Part shown: positions 18,802 through 26,683 of the stretch, in pieces
Numbering within the stretch: the first letter of the stretch is position 1
Layout: every line of letters begins with the position of its first letter
Assembly (NCBI GenBank): GCA_017354415.1
Contig: JAFMQY010000017.1
Span: 1-34,301 of the forward strand
From: Nocardioides sp.
GTDB taxonomy: Bacteria > Actinomycetota > Actinomycetes > Propionibacteriales > Nocardioidaceae
Reading direction: 5' to 3'
DNA length: 34,301 nt
Made by a program: the position numbers and the translations under genes
Notes under the pieces: model-generated
The model's input: the letters and a program-made list of their open reading frames with translations, nothing else
Databases searched by the model: none
What the model was told of the DNA's origin: nothing

Positions 18802-19273
18802 CCTGCCTCCGCCCGGGCCGGCGGTGGGTTCCCCTGCGCCCGACTTCCGCCTGCGCGACCAGTTCGGCCAGGAGGTGACGCTGGCGTCCTTCGCGGGGCA
18901 GAAGTCCGTCGCGCTGGTCTTCTTCCCCTGGGCGTTCTCCAACGTCTGCACCAGCGAGATGTCGGGGATCCGTGACCGGCTCGACGAGTTCCTCACCTTC
19001 GACTCGGAGGTGCTCGGGATCTCGACCGATCCGACGTACTCACTGCGGGTGTTCGCCGACACCGACGGCTTGAACTTCCCGCTGCTCAGTGACTTCTGGC
19101 CGCACGGCTCCGTGGCGACGGCGTACGGCGTGTTCGACACGGAGCTCGGGGTGGCCCGGCGTTCGTCGTTCGTGATCGACAGGGCCGGGATCGTGCGGTG
19201 GTCGGTGCACAACGCGCTCGGCGAGGCGCGGGACCTCGGGGAGCACCTAGCCCACCTGCACCAGATGGACTAG
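18779..19273 (+). CDS. ahpE: AhpE-like one-Cys peroxiredoxin
   Basis: GSPAPDFRLRDQFGQEVTL, FFPWAFSNVCTSEM peroxidatic Cys, LLSDFWPHGSVATAYGVFDTELGVARRSSFVIDRAGIVRW closely resembles M. tuberculosis AhpE. Confidence 0.9.
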   Translation: MTSLNGTDLPPPGPAVGSPAPDFRLRDQFGQEVTLASFAGQKSVALVFFPWAFSNVCTSEMSGIRDRLDEFLTFDSEVLGISTDPTYSLRVFADTDGLNFPLLSDFWPHGSVATAYGVFDTELGVARRSSFVIDRAGIVRWSVHNALGEARDLGEHLAHLHQMD

Positions 19274-19351
19274 ACCAGACGGACCATTTCGGTCCATTCC
19301 CTGGTGAGGGTGTTGGACTTCGGGCGCCCGATCGGTACTGTTCTCCACGTT

Positions 19352-19383
19352 GAGCCGCTGGTGACCCGAGACGCCAGCGGCTC
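19352..19383 (+). promoter_or_regulatory. Hairpin in the 5' leader of the gluconate kinase gene
   Basis: 10-bp perfect inverted repeat gagccgctgg / ccagcggctc, 12-nt loop, 40 nt before the GTG start. Could be a terminator of the upstream unit. Confidence 0.4.
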
Positions 19384-19423
19384 GACTCATTTCTCTCCCT
19401 GGTCAGAGGGTAGGTTTCGCCGA

Positions 19424-19969
19424 GTGCGCGAACCCCTCTTCGTGATCGTCATGGGCGTGGCCGGGAGCGGGAAGACGACCCTCGCCACCTCGCTCGCCGA
19501 CGTCCTCGGCTGGGACTTCCTGGAGGGGGACAGCCTGCATCCGCCGGCCAACATCGAGCAGATGGCTCGCGGGACGCCCTTGACGGACGACGACCGCGGG
19601 CCGTGGCTGGAGGCGATCGGTCGTTGGCTCGACGTACGCCGTGCGGCGGGGGAGAGCGCCGTTGTCACCTGCTCGGCGCTCCGACGCTCCTACCGCGAGC
19701 TGCTCCGGGCGGGTCGGCCGGGCGTGAGGTTCTGCCACGTCGTCAACGACCCTGCCGTGCTCGCCGAGCGGCTCGGGAGCCGCCAGGGTCACTACATGCC
19801 GTCGTCGCTGCTCGCCAGCCAGCTCGCGACACTCGAGCCGCTCTCGCCTGACGAGCCCGGGGTGACCCTCGACGGCGACGGTCCGCCGGACAGGGTCGTG
19901 CGGGCCGCGCTCGATGCGCTCGGTCTCGCGGACGTCGCTCATTCGGCGGAGGACGAGCGGCTCCGGTAG
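19424..19969 (+). CDS. gntK: Gluconokinase
   Basis: FVIVMGVAGSGKTTLATSLADVLGWDFLEGDSLHPPANIEQMARGTPLTDDDRGPWLEAIGRW...VVTCSALRRSYRELLRAG...GHYMPSSLLASQLATLEPL. Confidence 0.93.
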   Translation: MREPLFVIVMGVAGSGKTTLATSLADVLGWDFLEGDSLHPPANIEQMARGTPLTDDDRGPWLEAIGRWLDVRRAAGESAVVTCSALRRSYRELLRAGRPGVRFCHVVNDPAVLAERLGSRQGHYMPSSLLASQLATLEPLSPDEPGVTLDGDGPPDRVVRAALDALGLADVAHSAEDERLR

Positions 19970-20006
19970 TTTGTGCCGCGCTCGGCCGCTCCCGTGGCAG
20001 GGCTGA

Positions 20007-20079
20007 GGGCGCATAGCTCAGCTGGTAGAGCGCCTCCCTTACAAGGAGGATGTCAGGGGTTCGAGTCCCTTTGCGCCCA
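20007..20079 (+). tRNA. tRNA-Val (anticodon TAC)
   Basis: Acceptor gggcgca/tgcgccc, D-arm gctcagctggtagagc, anticodon arm cctcc-cttacaa-ggagg, T-arm aggggttcgagtccctt; CCA not encoded. Confidence 0.96.
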
Positions 20080-20085
20080 CCGCGG

Positions 20086-20952
20086 TCAGACGCCTGCGGC
20101 GGTGACGATCGCGTCGGTGAGGAAGCCGGCCAGCAGACCGACCAGGACGCCGACGTAGATCAGCTCCTTGCGACTGCTGCGACCGGCGATGGCCAGGAGC
20201 TGGATGACCACGTAGAGGATCGAGCCCGCGGCCAGCGTCAGGAAGATCACCGACAGCGGCTCGCTGGTGAAGGAGTGCCCGACCGCGGTCCCGACGAACG
20301 TCGGGCCACCGCCGATCGCCGCGAGCAGCAGGAGGAACCCCCACGAGGGCCGGGCATCGGGATGCTGCTCGGTGTCGGCGGCCAACGGGGCGACGATGCC
20401 GAAGCCCTCGGTCGCGTTGTGCAGGGCGAACCCGATCACCAGCAGAGTGGCCAGTGCGAGCTCGTCGCCGGCGGCGGCCTGGCCGATCGCGAGTCCCTCG
20501 GCGAAGTTGTGAAGCCCGATCCCGACCGCGATCAGGAGTGCCAGTTGCCGGGCCGAGGACCAGCCGCTGATGCCCCTCGGACTGAGTTCCTGGCTGGCCA
20601 TGGCGCCCGGGCCGATCGACTGGCGGGCCCGCCGGACGCGCCGGCCCATCCAGGCCTCGTACTGCCACAGGCCCAGCAGGCCGACGGCCAGGCCCAGCGC
20701 GAACAGCACGCCGTACCCGACGGTGGAGCCGAGCCCGGTGCCGGTCTCGTGATGCGCGGCCAGGCCCGCATCGATCGGCTCCCAGGCCGCCGAGAGCACG
20801 TCCCAGACCAGGAAGATCAGCACCCCGACCGCGAGCGCGTTCAGAGTGACCCGCAGTCCCTCGCTCGGTCGGTGCATGCGGCCGAGCGGCATGCCGATCA
20901 GGATGGTGACGCCGGCGATGAAGCCGAGCAGGAGGGTCTGGCCGATGCCCAC
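20086..20952 (-). CDS. ZIP family divalent metal transporter
   Basis: Multi-TM protein with GIGLHNFAEGLAIGQA and GFALHNATEGFGIVAPL metal-binding motifs. Confidence 0.9.
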   Translation of the reverse strand: MGIGQTLLLGFIAGVTILIGMPLGRMHRPSEGLRVTLNALAVGVLIFLVWDVLSAAWEPIDAGLAAHHETGTGLGSTVGYGVLFALGLAVGLLGLWQYEAWMGRRVRRARQSIGPGAMASQELSPRGISGWSSARQLALLIAVGIGLHNFAEGLAIGQAAAGDELALATLLVIGFALHNATEGFGIVAPLAADTEQHPDARPSWGFLLLLAAIGGGPTFVGTAVGHSFTSEPLSVIFLTLAAGSILYVVIQLLAIAGRSSRKELIYVGVLVGLLAGFLTDAIVTAAGV

Positions 20953-20990
20953 GGTGTGAGTCCTTCCGATCGAGCCCCGAGCAAGATGAC

Positions 20991-21009
20991 TTAGGTAAGG
21001 CTAACCTCT
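20991..21009. promoter_or_regulatory. Candidate DtxR/IdeR iron box
   Basis: TTAGGTAAGGCTAACCTCT compared with consensus TTAGGTTAGGCTAACCTAA: 16/19 identical; lies 39 bp from the ZIP start and 65 bp from the divergent acyl-CoA synthetase start. Confidence 0.65.
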
Positions 21010-21073
21010 CGCAGCCGGAGTCGCATCTTCGGGCCACCCCTCCCCTCACGTCGCGGGCGCTAGATTCCCTCGC

Positions 21074-22603
21074 ATGATCGTCCCGTTCAGCGTCAACGAC
21101 TTCCTAGACCGCGCGACCGCGGTGTACGCCGACCGCATCGGCATCGCGGACGAGCCGGACCAGCCCGCACCCTCGCTGGGTGATGTGACCTACCGGCGGG
21201 TGCACGAGCTGGCCCGGGCGATGGCGGCCCGGCACGACCAGCTCGGGCTCGACGTGGGCGACCGGGTCGCCTTCGTCTCGCAGAACAGCGCCCGCCTGTT
21301 CACGGCGTTCTTCGGGATCTGCGGCTTCGGGCGTGTGCTCGTGCCGGTGAACTTCCGGCTCTCCCTCGACGAGGTGCAGTACATCGTCCGGCACTCCGGC
21401 TCGCGGGTCGTCTACATCGACCCGGAGCTCGAGGAGTCGTTGGCAGGCCTCGAGGCCGAGCACGTCTTCGTGCTCGGGCAGGACGACGACCTGTATCTGG
21501 AGGGGGTGGAGCCCCGGGCGTGGGAGACGGAGGAGAACGCCACCGCCACCATCAACTACACCTCCGGCACGACTGCCCGGCCCAAGGGCGTCCAGATCAC
21601 CCACCGCAACATCTGGACGAACGCCGTCACCTTCGCGTTGCACGCGGGGGTGACCGACCGCGACGTCTACCTGCACACGCTGCCGATGTTCCATGCCAAC
21701 GGATGGGGGATGCCGTTCGCGATGACCGGGTGTGGCGTTCCGCAGGTGGCGCTGCGGAAGGTCGACGGCACCGAGATCCTGCGCCGGGTCGAGAAGTACG
21801 GCGTCACCGTCATGTGCGCGGCGCCTGCGGTCGTCGCCGCGGTGCTCGACGCGGCTCCCCACTGGGAGGGCGAGATCCCCGGCCGTGACCGCACCCGGAT
21901 CATCGTGGCCGGTGCCCCGCCGCCGTCGAAGACCGTGGCGCGGGTCGAGGCAGAGCTGGGCTGGGAGTTCATCCAGATCTACGGGCTCACCGAGACCTCG
22001 CCGCTGCTCACGGTCAACCGCGGCCGCTCCGAGTGGGACGCCCTCGAGCCGGAGGAGCGGGCGGCCAAGCTGGTCCGCGCGGGAACGCCGGCGATCGGGG
22101 TCACGATCAGTGTGGACGACGAGGGCGAGGTCCTGGCGCGGTCGAACGTCTGTCTGGACGGCTACTGGCAGCAGCCCGAGGAGTCGGAGAAGGCTCTCGC
22201 CGACGGCTGGTTCCACACTGGCGACGGCGGCTTCGTCGACGCCGATGGCTACCTGACGATCCAGGACCGCAAGAAGGACGTGATCATCACCGGCGGCGAG
22301 AACGTCTCGAGCATCGAGGTGGAGGACGCGATCTTCAGCCACCCCGACGTCGCCGAGGTCGCCGTGATCGGCGTACCCGACGAGAAGTGGGGCGAGACCA
22401 TCAAGGCGCTGGTCGTCAAGGCCGACGGGTCGGAGCTCACCGAACAGGAGCTGATCGACTACGTGAAGGGCAGGGTCGCCCGCTTCAAGGCCCCGACCTC
22501 GGTGGAGTTCCGCGACGTACTGGCACGCACCGCCACCGGCAAGCTGCAGAAGTTCAAGCTCCGCGCGCCGTACTGGGAGGGCCGCGAGCGCCAGGTCAAC
22601 TGA
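21074..22603 (+). CDS. Acyl-CoA synthetase (AMP-binding; fatty-acid-CoA ligase-like)
   Basis: INYTSGTTARPKGVQITHRN, QIYGLTETSPLLTVN, GWFHTGDGGFVDADGYLTIQDRKKDVIITGGENVSSIEVEDAI, ARTATGKLQKFKLR. Confidence 0.95.
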   Translation: MIVPFSVNDFLDRATAVYADRIGIADEPDQPAPSLGDVTYRRVHELARAMAARHDQLGLDVGDRVAFVSQNSARLFTAFFGICGFGRVLVPVNFRLSLDEVQYIVRHSGSRVVYIDPELEESLAGLEAEHVFVLGQDDDLYLEGVEPRAWETEENATATINYTSGTTARPKGVQITHRNIWTNAVTFALHAGVTDRDVYLHTLPMFHANGWGMPFAMTGCGVPQVALRKVDGTEILRRVEKYGVTVMCAAPAVVAAVLDAAPHWEGEIPGRDRTRIIVAGAPPPSKTVARVEAELGWEFIQIYGLTETSPLLTVNRGRSEWDALEPEERAAKLVRAGTPAIGVTISVDDEGEVLARSNVCLDGYWQQPEESEKALADGWFHTGDGGFVDADGYLTIQDRKKDVIITGGENVSSIEVEDAIFSHPDVAEVAVIGVPDEKWGETIKALVVKADGSELTEQELIDYVKGRVARFKAPTSVEFRDVLARTATGKLQKFKLRAPYWEGRERQVN

Positions 22604-22627
22604 AGCGCTTGCGAGACCACCGCCTTT

Positions 22628-22681
22628 CCGGGTCGTCCGCCTGAGACCGGGCTAGTGCCCGACGAGGGGCGGACGACCCGG
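22628..22681 (+). terminator. Large nested hairpin (terminator or leader structure)
   Basis: 14-bp perfect outer stem ccgggtcgtccgcc / ggcggacgacccgg with a nested cgggc-tagt-gcccg hairpin. Confidence 0.65.
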
Positions 22682-22705
22682 GGACGGGGTGGATAGGGTC
22701 GGGGC

Positions 22706-23821
22706 GTGCCGACGGTGGGTGAGGTGGTGGACCTGGTCCACGGCTGGTATCCGCCCGAGTCCGCCGACGACTGGGACGCCGTGGGACTCGCGTCCGGCGA
22801 TCCCGACGCGGAGGTACGACGGATCCTCCTCGCGGTCGACCCGGTCCTCCCGGTCGCTCGTGAAGCCGCCGACCGGGACGCCGATCTGCTGCTCACCCAT
22901 CACCCGCTGTTCCTGCGCGGCGTGCACGGCGTCGCCGAGACCACGCCCAAGGGTCGCACCCTGGCCACGCTGACCCGATCGGGGTGCGGACTGCTCACCG
23001 CGCACACCAATGCGGATCACGGCTTCCCGGGGGTGTCAGACGCCTTGGCGCAGGCCCTCGGCCTCCGCGACGTACGCCCGGTCGTGCCCGGTGGTCCGCC
23101 TCTCGACAAGCTCGTGGTCTTCGCCCCACCTGGCGACGCGGACGCGATCCGAACCGCGATCGCGGCGGCCGGCGCAGGGCAGATCGGCGCCTACGACAGT
23201 TGCTCCTTCGTGGTGGCCGGCGAGGGGCGGTTCCGCCCCCTTGACGGCGCGAACCCGACCATCGGCCGGGTCGGCGAGCTGGAGGTCACCGACGAGGTCA
23301 GGATCGAGGCCGTCGTACCGAGGTCGCGCCGCGCGAGCGTGCTCCGCGCGATGCTCGCGGCGCACTCGTACGAGGAGGTCGCCTTCGACGTGACCGAGCT
23401 CGCCGACCCCGGCACCGCCCACAGCGGCGCAGGCCGGGTCGGCGACGTCGACGAGACCACTCTCGGTGAGTACGCCGGGCTGGTGGCGAAGGCGCTTCCG
23501 CCCACCGCCCGCGGGGTCCTGGTGGGCGGCGACCCCGACCGCGTCGTACACCGGGTGGCAGTCGTGGGCGGTGCGGGCGACTTCCTGCTCGCCGAGGCCG
23601 CTGCCAGCGGCGCCGACGTGTACGTCACCAGTGACCTGCGGCACCACGTCGCCGGCGAGTTCCTGGAGCGGGGCGGGCCCTCCCTGCTCGACATCAGCCA
23701 CTGGGCCGCGGAATGGACCTGGCTCCCCGAGCTGGCCGATCGGCTCCGGAGCGACCTGGGCGCTACGGTGGAGGTCCGGGTGAGCACGATCTGTACCGAC
23801 GTGTGGCAGGCCCGCAGGTGA
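22706..23821 (+). CDS. NIF3-like dinuclear metal center protein
   Basis: PESADDWDAVGLASGDPDAEVRRILLAVDP, LLLTHHPLFLRGV, LLTAHTNADHG, VAVVGGAGDFLLAEAAASGADVYVTSDLRHH, LLDISHWAAEWTWLPELADRL. Confidence 0.93.
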   Translation: MPTVGEVVDLVHGWYPPESADDWDAVGLASGDPDAEVRRILLAVDPVLPVAREAADRDADLLLTHHPLFLRGVHGVAETTPKGRTLATLTRSGCGLLTAHTNADHGFPGVSDALAQALGLRDVRPVVPGGPPLDKLVVFAPPGDADAIRTAIAAAGAGQIGAYDSCSFVVAGEGRFRPLDGANPTIGRVGELEVTDEVRIEAVVPRSRRASVLRAMLAAHSYEEVAFDVTELADPGTAHSGAGRVGDVDETTLGEYAGLVAKALPPTARGVLVGGDPDRVVHRVAVVGGAGDFLLAEAAASGADVYVTSDLRHHVAGEFLERGGPSLLDISHWAAEWTWLPELADRLRSDLGATVEVRVSTICTDVWQARR

Positions 23822-23893
23822 CCCGCAGATGACCCCGATGACCCCGCCGATGACAGAGCCCCGACATATCCCGGATCCAGCAGAGGAGCGCGA

Positions 23894-24637
23894 GTGAAGG
23901 CCGACCCGTCCGCCCAGGTGAGGCTGCTGGACCTGCAGGACCTGGACTCACGCGCCGACCAACTGCGCCACCAGCGCCGGTCGCTGCCGGAGATCGCTCG
24001 GCTGGCCGAGCTTGCCGAGGGCCGGTCGCGGATAGAAGGTCAGGCACAGGACGCCCGGATCACCGTCGACGACCTGACCGCAGAGCAGGCCAAGGTCGAC
24101 GGCGACGTCGAACAGGTCAAGGCCCGCCGTCAGCGCGACCAGCAGCGGATCGACCAGGGGCTGGTGAGCAACCCGAAGGACATCCAGCGGATGCAGCAGG
24201 AGATGGTCTCGCTCGAGCGTCGGATCACGGCGCTGGAGGACGACGAGATCGAGGTCATGGAGCGGCTCGAGGAGGCTCAGAACACGCTCGACGCCCTCAC
24301 CGCCCAGCTCTCCGACACCGACGCCCAGATCGCCGACACGACCGCCGCCCGCGACGCGAAGCTCGCGGAGATCGACCAGGCTCTGGGCGAGGTGGAGAGC
24401 CGGCGGGCACCCGTCGCGACGGAGCTCCCCACCGACCTGATCGCACTCTACGACCGGCTGCGCGAGAGCAAGGGCGGCGTGGGTGCCGCCCTCATCCGCT
24501 CGCGCAGGTGCGGCGGCTGCATGCTCGACCTCGACCACGCGGAGCTCGCCTCGATTCGAGCCGCGGCGGACGACGATGTGATCCGGTGCGAGGAGTGCAG
24601 CCGGATCCTGGTGCGCACCTCCGAGAGCGGTTTGTGA
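23894..24637 (+). CDS. Coiled-coil zinc-ribbon protein (C4-type)
   Basis: Long heptad-like helical segment followed by RRCGGCMLDLDHAEL...VIRCEECSRILVRT. Confidence 0.92.
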   Translation: MKADPSAQVRLLDLQDLDSRADQLRHQRRSLPEIARLAELAEGRSRIEGQAQDARITVDDLTAEQAKVDGDVEQVKARRQRDQQRIDQGLVSNPKDIQRMQQEMVSLERRITALEDDEIEVMERLEEAQNTLDALTAQLSDTDAQIADTTAARDAKLAEIDQALGEVESRRAPVATELPTDLIALYDRLRESKGGVGAALIRSRRCGGCMLDLDHAELASIRAAADDDVIRCEECSRILVRTSESGL

Positions 24638-25845
24638 ACGCGGCCAGAGACCCCGTCCGGCGCGTCGTCGTCGAGGCCGACGGCGGCTCTCGCGGCAACC
24701 CCGGCCCCGCTGCATACGGCGCGCTGGTCAAGGACGCCGACACCGGTCGGGTCCTGGCCGAGGACGGCACCGCGATCGGGATCGCGAGCAACAACGTCGC
24801 GGAGTACCGCGGTCTGATCGCCGGCCTCACCCTGGCGCAGGAGGTTGCACCCGACGCCGACATCGAGGTCCGGATGGACTCCAGGCTCGTGGTCGAGCAG
24901 ATGAGCGGCAACTGGAAGATCCGGCATGCCGACATGAAGCCGCTGGCACTCCGGGCCAACGCCCTCGCGCCGTTCGGCACGACGTACACCTGGGTGCGTC
25001 GCGAGGAGAACAAGCACGCCGACCGGCTCGTCAACGAGGCCCTCGATGGGCTGCGCTCCGGAGTCACCCTCCACACGGACCACGCGCCGGACGAGGGCGG
25101 TGCCGACTCCGCGGCCGAAGAGGTGCAGAGTCCCCAGCAGCAGGCCGAGGCCGGTCGTCGCGGGTGGTCGCCGCCCGGCGGTCCGCTCACCACGCTGGTG
25201 CTGGTCCGCCACGGAGCGACGTCGTACACCGCGGGCAAACGCTTCTCCGGAGGTCTCGCGAGCAGCAACCCTGGGCTCACCGACGAGGGGCGTGCGCAGG
25301 CGCGCGGGGTCGCGGACTGGTTGGCGCCGATCGGGGAAGCCTTCGAGACCGTCGTCTCGTCACCGGTACGCCGGGCGCGCGAGTCGGCCGAGATCGTCGC
25401 CGAGCGGTTGGGGCTCGGTGTGGTCGAGGAGCCGGCGTTCGCGGAGATGGAGTTCGGCGCCTGGGACGGGCTGACGATCGAGGAGGTCGGTGAGCAGCAC
25501 CCCGAGGAGCTCGAGCGCTGGCTGGACGACCTCGACATGGTGCCCGGGGGCGGGGAGTCGTTCCGCGAGGTCGAGAAGCGGGTCCTCGCCGGCCTCGCCC
25601 GGCTGATCGAGGAGTACGCCGGGAAGACCCTGGTCGTGGTCAGCCATGTCACCCCGATCAAGGTCGTGGTCACGCATGCGGTCGAGGCACCGCTCACGGC
25701 GCTGTTCCGTATGGAGCTCTCGACGGCGTCGGTCAGCGTCGTGTCGTTCTACGGCGACGACGCCGAGACGGTGCGTGGGTCACTGCGGCTGTTCAACTCC
25801 CAGGCACCCGGGACCGGTCAGATGCTCGACCCCCAGCACTGGTGA
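24634..25845 (+). CDS. Bifunctional RNase H / histidine phosphatase (acid phosphatase, CobC-like)
   Basis: RNase H: VVVEADGGSRGNPGPAAYGALV, NNVAEYRGLIAGL, RMDSRLVVEQMSGNWK, VRREENKHADRLVNEAL. Phosphatase: LVLVRHGATSYTAGKRFSGG, FAEMEFGAWDGLTIEEV, LVVVSHVTPIK. GTG overlaps the upstream stop. Confidence 0.94.
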   Translation: MNAARDPVRRVVVEADGGSRGNPGPAAYGALVKDADTGRVLAEDGTAIGIASNNVAEYRGLIAGLTLAQEVAPDADIEVRMDSRLVVEQMSGNWKIRHADMKPLALRANALAPFGTTYTWVRREENKHADRLVNEALDGLRSGVTLHTDHAPDEGGADSAAEEVQSPQQQAEAGRRGWSPPGGPLTTLVLVRHGATSYTAGKRFSGGLASSNPGLTDEGRAQARGVADWLAPIGEAFETVVSSPVRRARESAEIVAERLGLGVVEEPAFAEMEFGAWDGLTIEEVGEQHPEELERWLDDLDMVPGGGESFREVEKRVLAGLARLIEEYAGKTLVVVSHVTPIKVVVTHAVEAPLTALFRMELSTASVSVVSFYGDDAETVRGSLRLFNSQAPGTGQMLDPQHW

Positions 25846-25848
25846 GAC

Positions 25849-26619
25849 TCACAGCTCACTGACCACGACGTCGATCCTGGTGCCCGCGCTGGTCGTCGGA
25901 CCGGTCTCGACCTGCCAGCCCAGATCGGTGAGGAGCCTTTCGAAGGCGGCGGGCGTGCGGGCGTCCCGCCCGTCCTCGAGCAGGGCCCGCACCAGCCGGC
26001 CCTTGGTGGCCTTGTTGAAGTGGCTGACCACCTGCCGCCTGCCGTCCACCTCGTGCAGCACCCGCACCGTGACCACACGCGGCACGAGCGCCGGGCCGGC
26101 TCGCCAGAAGGCGGCGTACGTCGACGAGCGCAGGTCGACGACAAGCCCGCGGCCCGCCATCGCCGAGACCACGGGATCGAGGTGCCGGCGCCAGTGGGCA
26201 GCGACGCCCCCCAGACCCGGCAGACTGACGCCGCCACCCAGGCGGTACGGCGCGATCCGCTCGCCCGGGCGCACAACCCCGTACAACGAGGAGACGATCG
26301 CGATCCGGCTCGAGGCCCGCCGATGGGACGAGGTGTCGAGGGTGGTGAGCTCGAGCGCGTCGTACAGGACCCCGGTGTAGATCCGTTCCGCCGGGGCCGA
26401 GGGCAGTTCGTGCAGCCGCGCGTTGCGTCGTACGTCATCCGCCTGGGTCGGCCCGAGCCCGAGCGTGGCCATGGACGTCTCTTCGGGTCCTCGGCAGAGG
26501 TCGACGAGCGCGTCGAACACCGCCGCCCGAGCGTCGGCCAGGGGACCGTGAACCAGGTCGACCGGCTTGCCACGACGCGGATCGGTCTTGCCCTCGCTGG
26601 GCGGCAGCAGGATCAGCAC
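25849..26619 (-). CDS. yaaA: YaaA/DUF328 family peroxide stress protein
   Basis: MLILLPPSEGKTDPRRGKPVDL, RIYTGVLYDAL, IVSSLYGVVRPGERIAPYRL, VDLRSSTYAAFWR, VVSHFNKATKGRLVRALL. Confidence 0.92.
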   Translation of the reverse strand: MLILLPPSEGKTDPRRGKPVDLVHGPLADARAAVFDALVDLCRGPEETSMATLGLGPTQADDVRRNARLHELPSAPAERIYTGVLYDALELTTLDTSSHRRASSRIAIVSSLYGVVRPGERIAPYRLGGGVSLPGLGGVAAHWRRHLDPVVSAMAGRGLVVDLRSSTYAAFWRAGPALVPRVVTVRVLHEVDGRRQVVSHFNKATKGRLVRALLEDGRDARTPAAFERLLTDLGWQVETGPTTSAGTRIDVVVSEL

Positions 26620-26683
26620 GCGGCGAGGCTAGCCAGTCCGTCGGACGGCCGGAGCCGGGCCCGCCGGTCACTATGGTGGTGTC

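Noticed and set aside
16876-19212. 778-aa - strand ORF over the acyl-CoA synthetase and ahpE
   Set aside because: Antisense shadow ORF; the + strand has clear enzyme motifs.
20007-20079. tRNA-Val as integration site for a mobile element
   Set aside because: No integrase, no direct repeat of the tRNA 3' end seen nearby; flanking genes are housekeeping.
23822-23860. Short gatgacccc repeats between NIF3 and the zinc-ribbon gene
   Set aside because: Only two to three short imperfect units; likely chance in GC-rich spacer.
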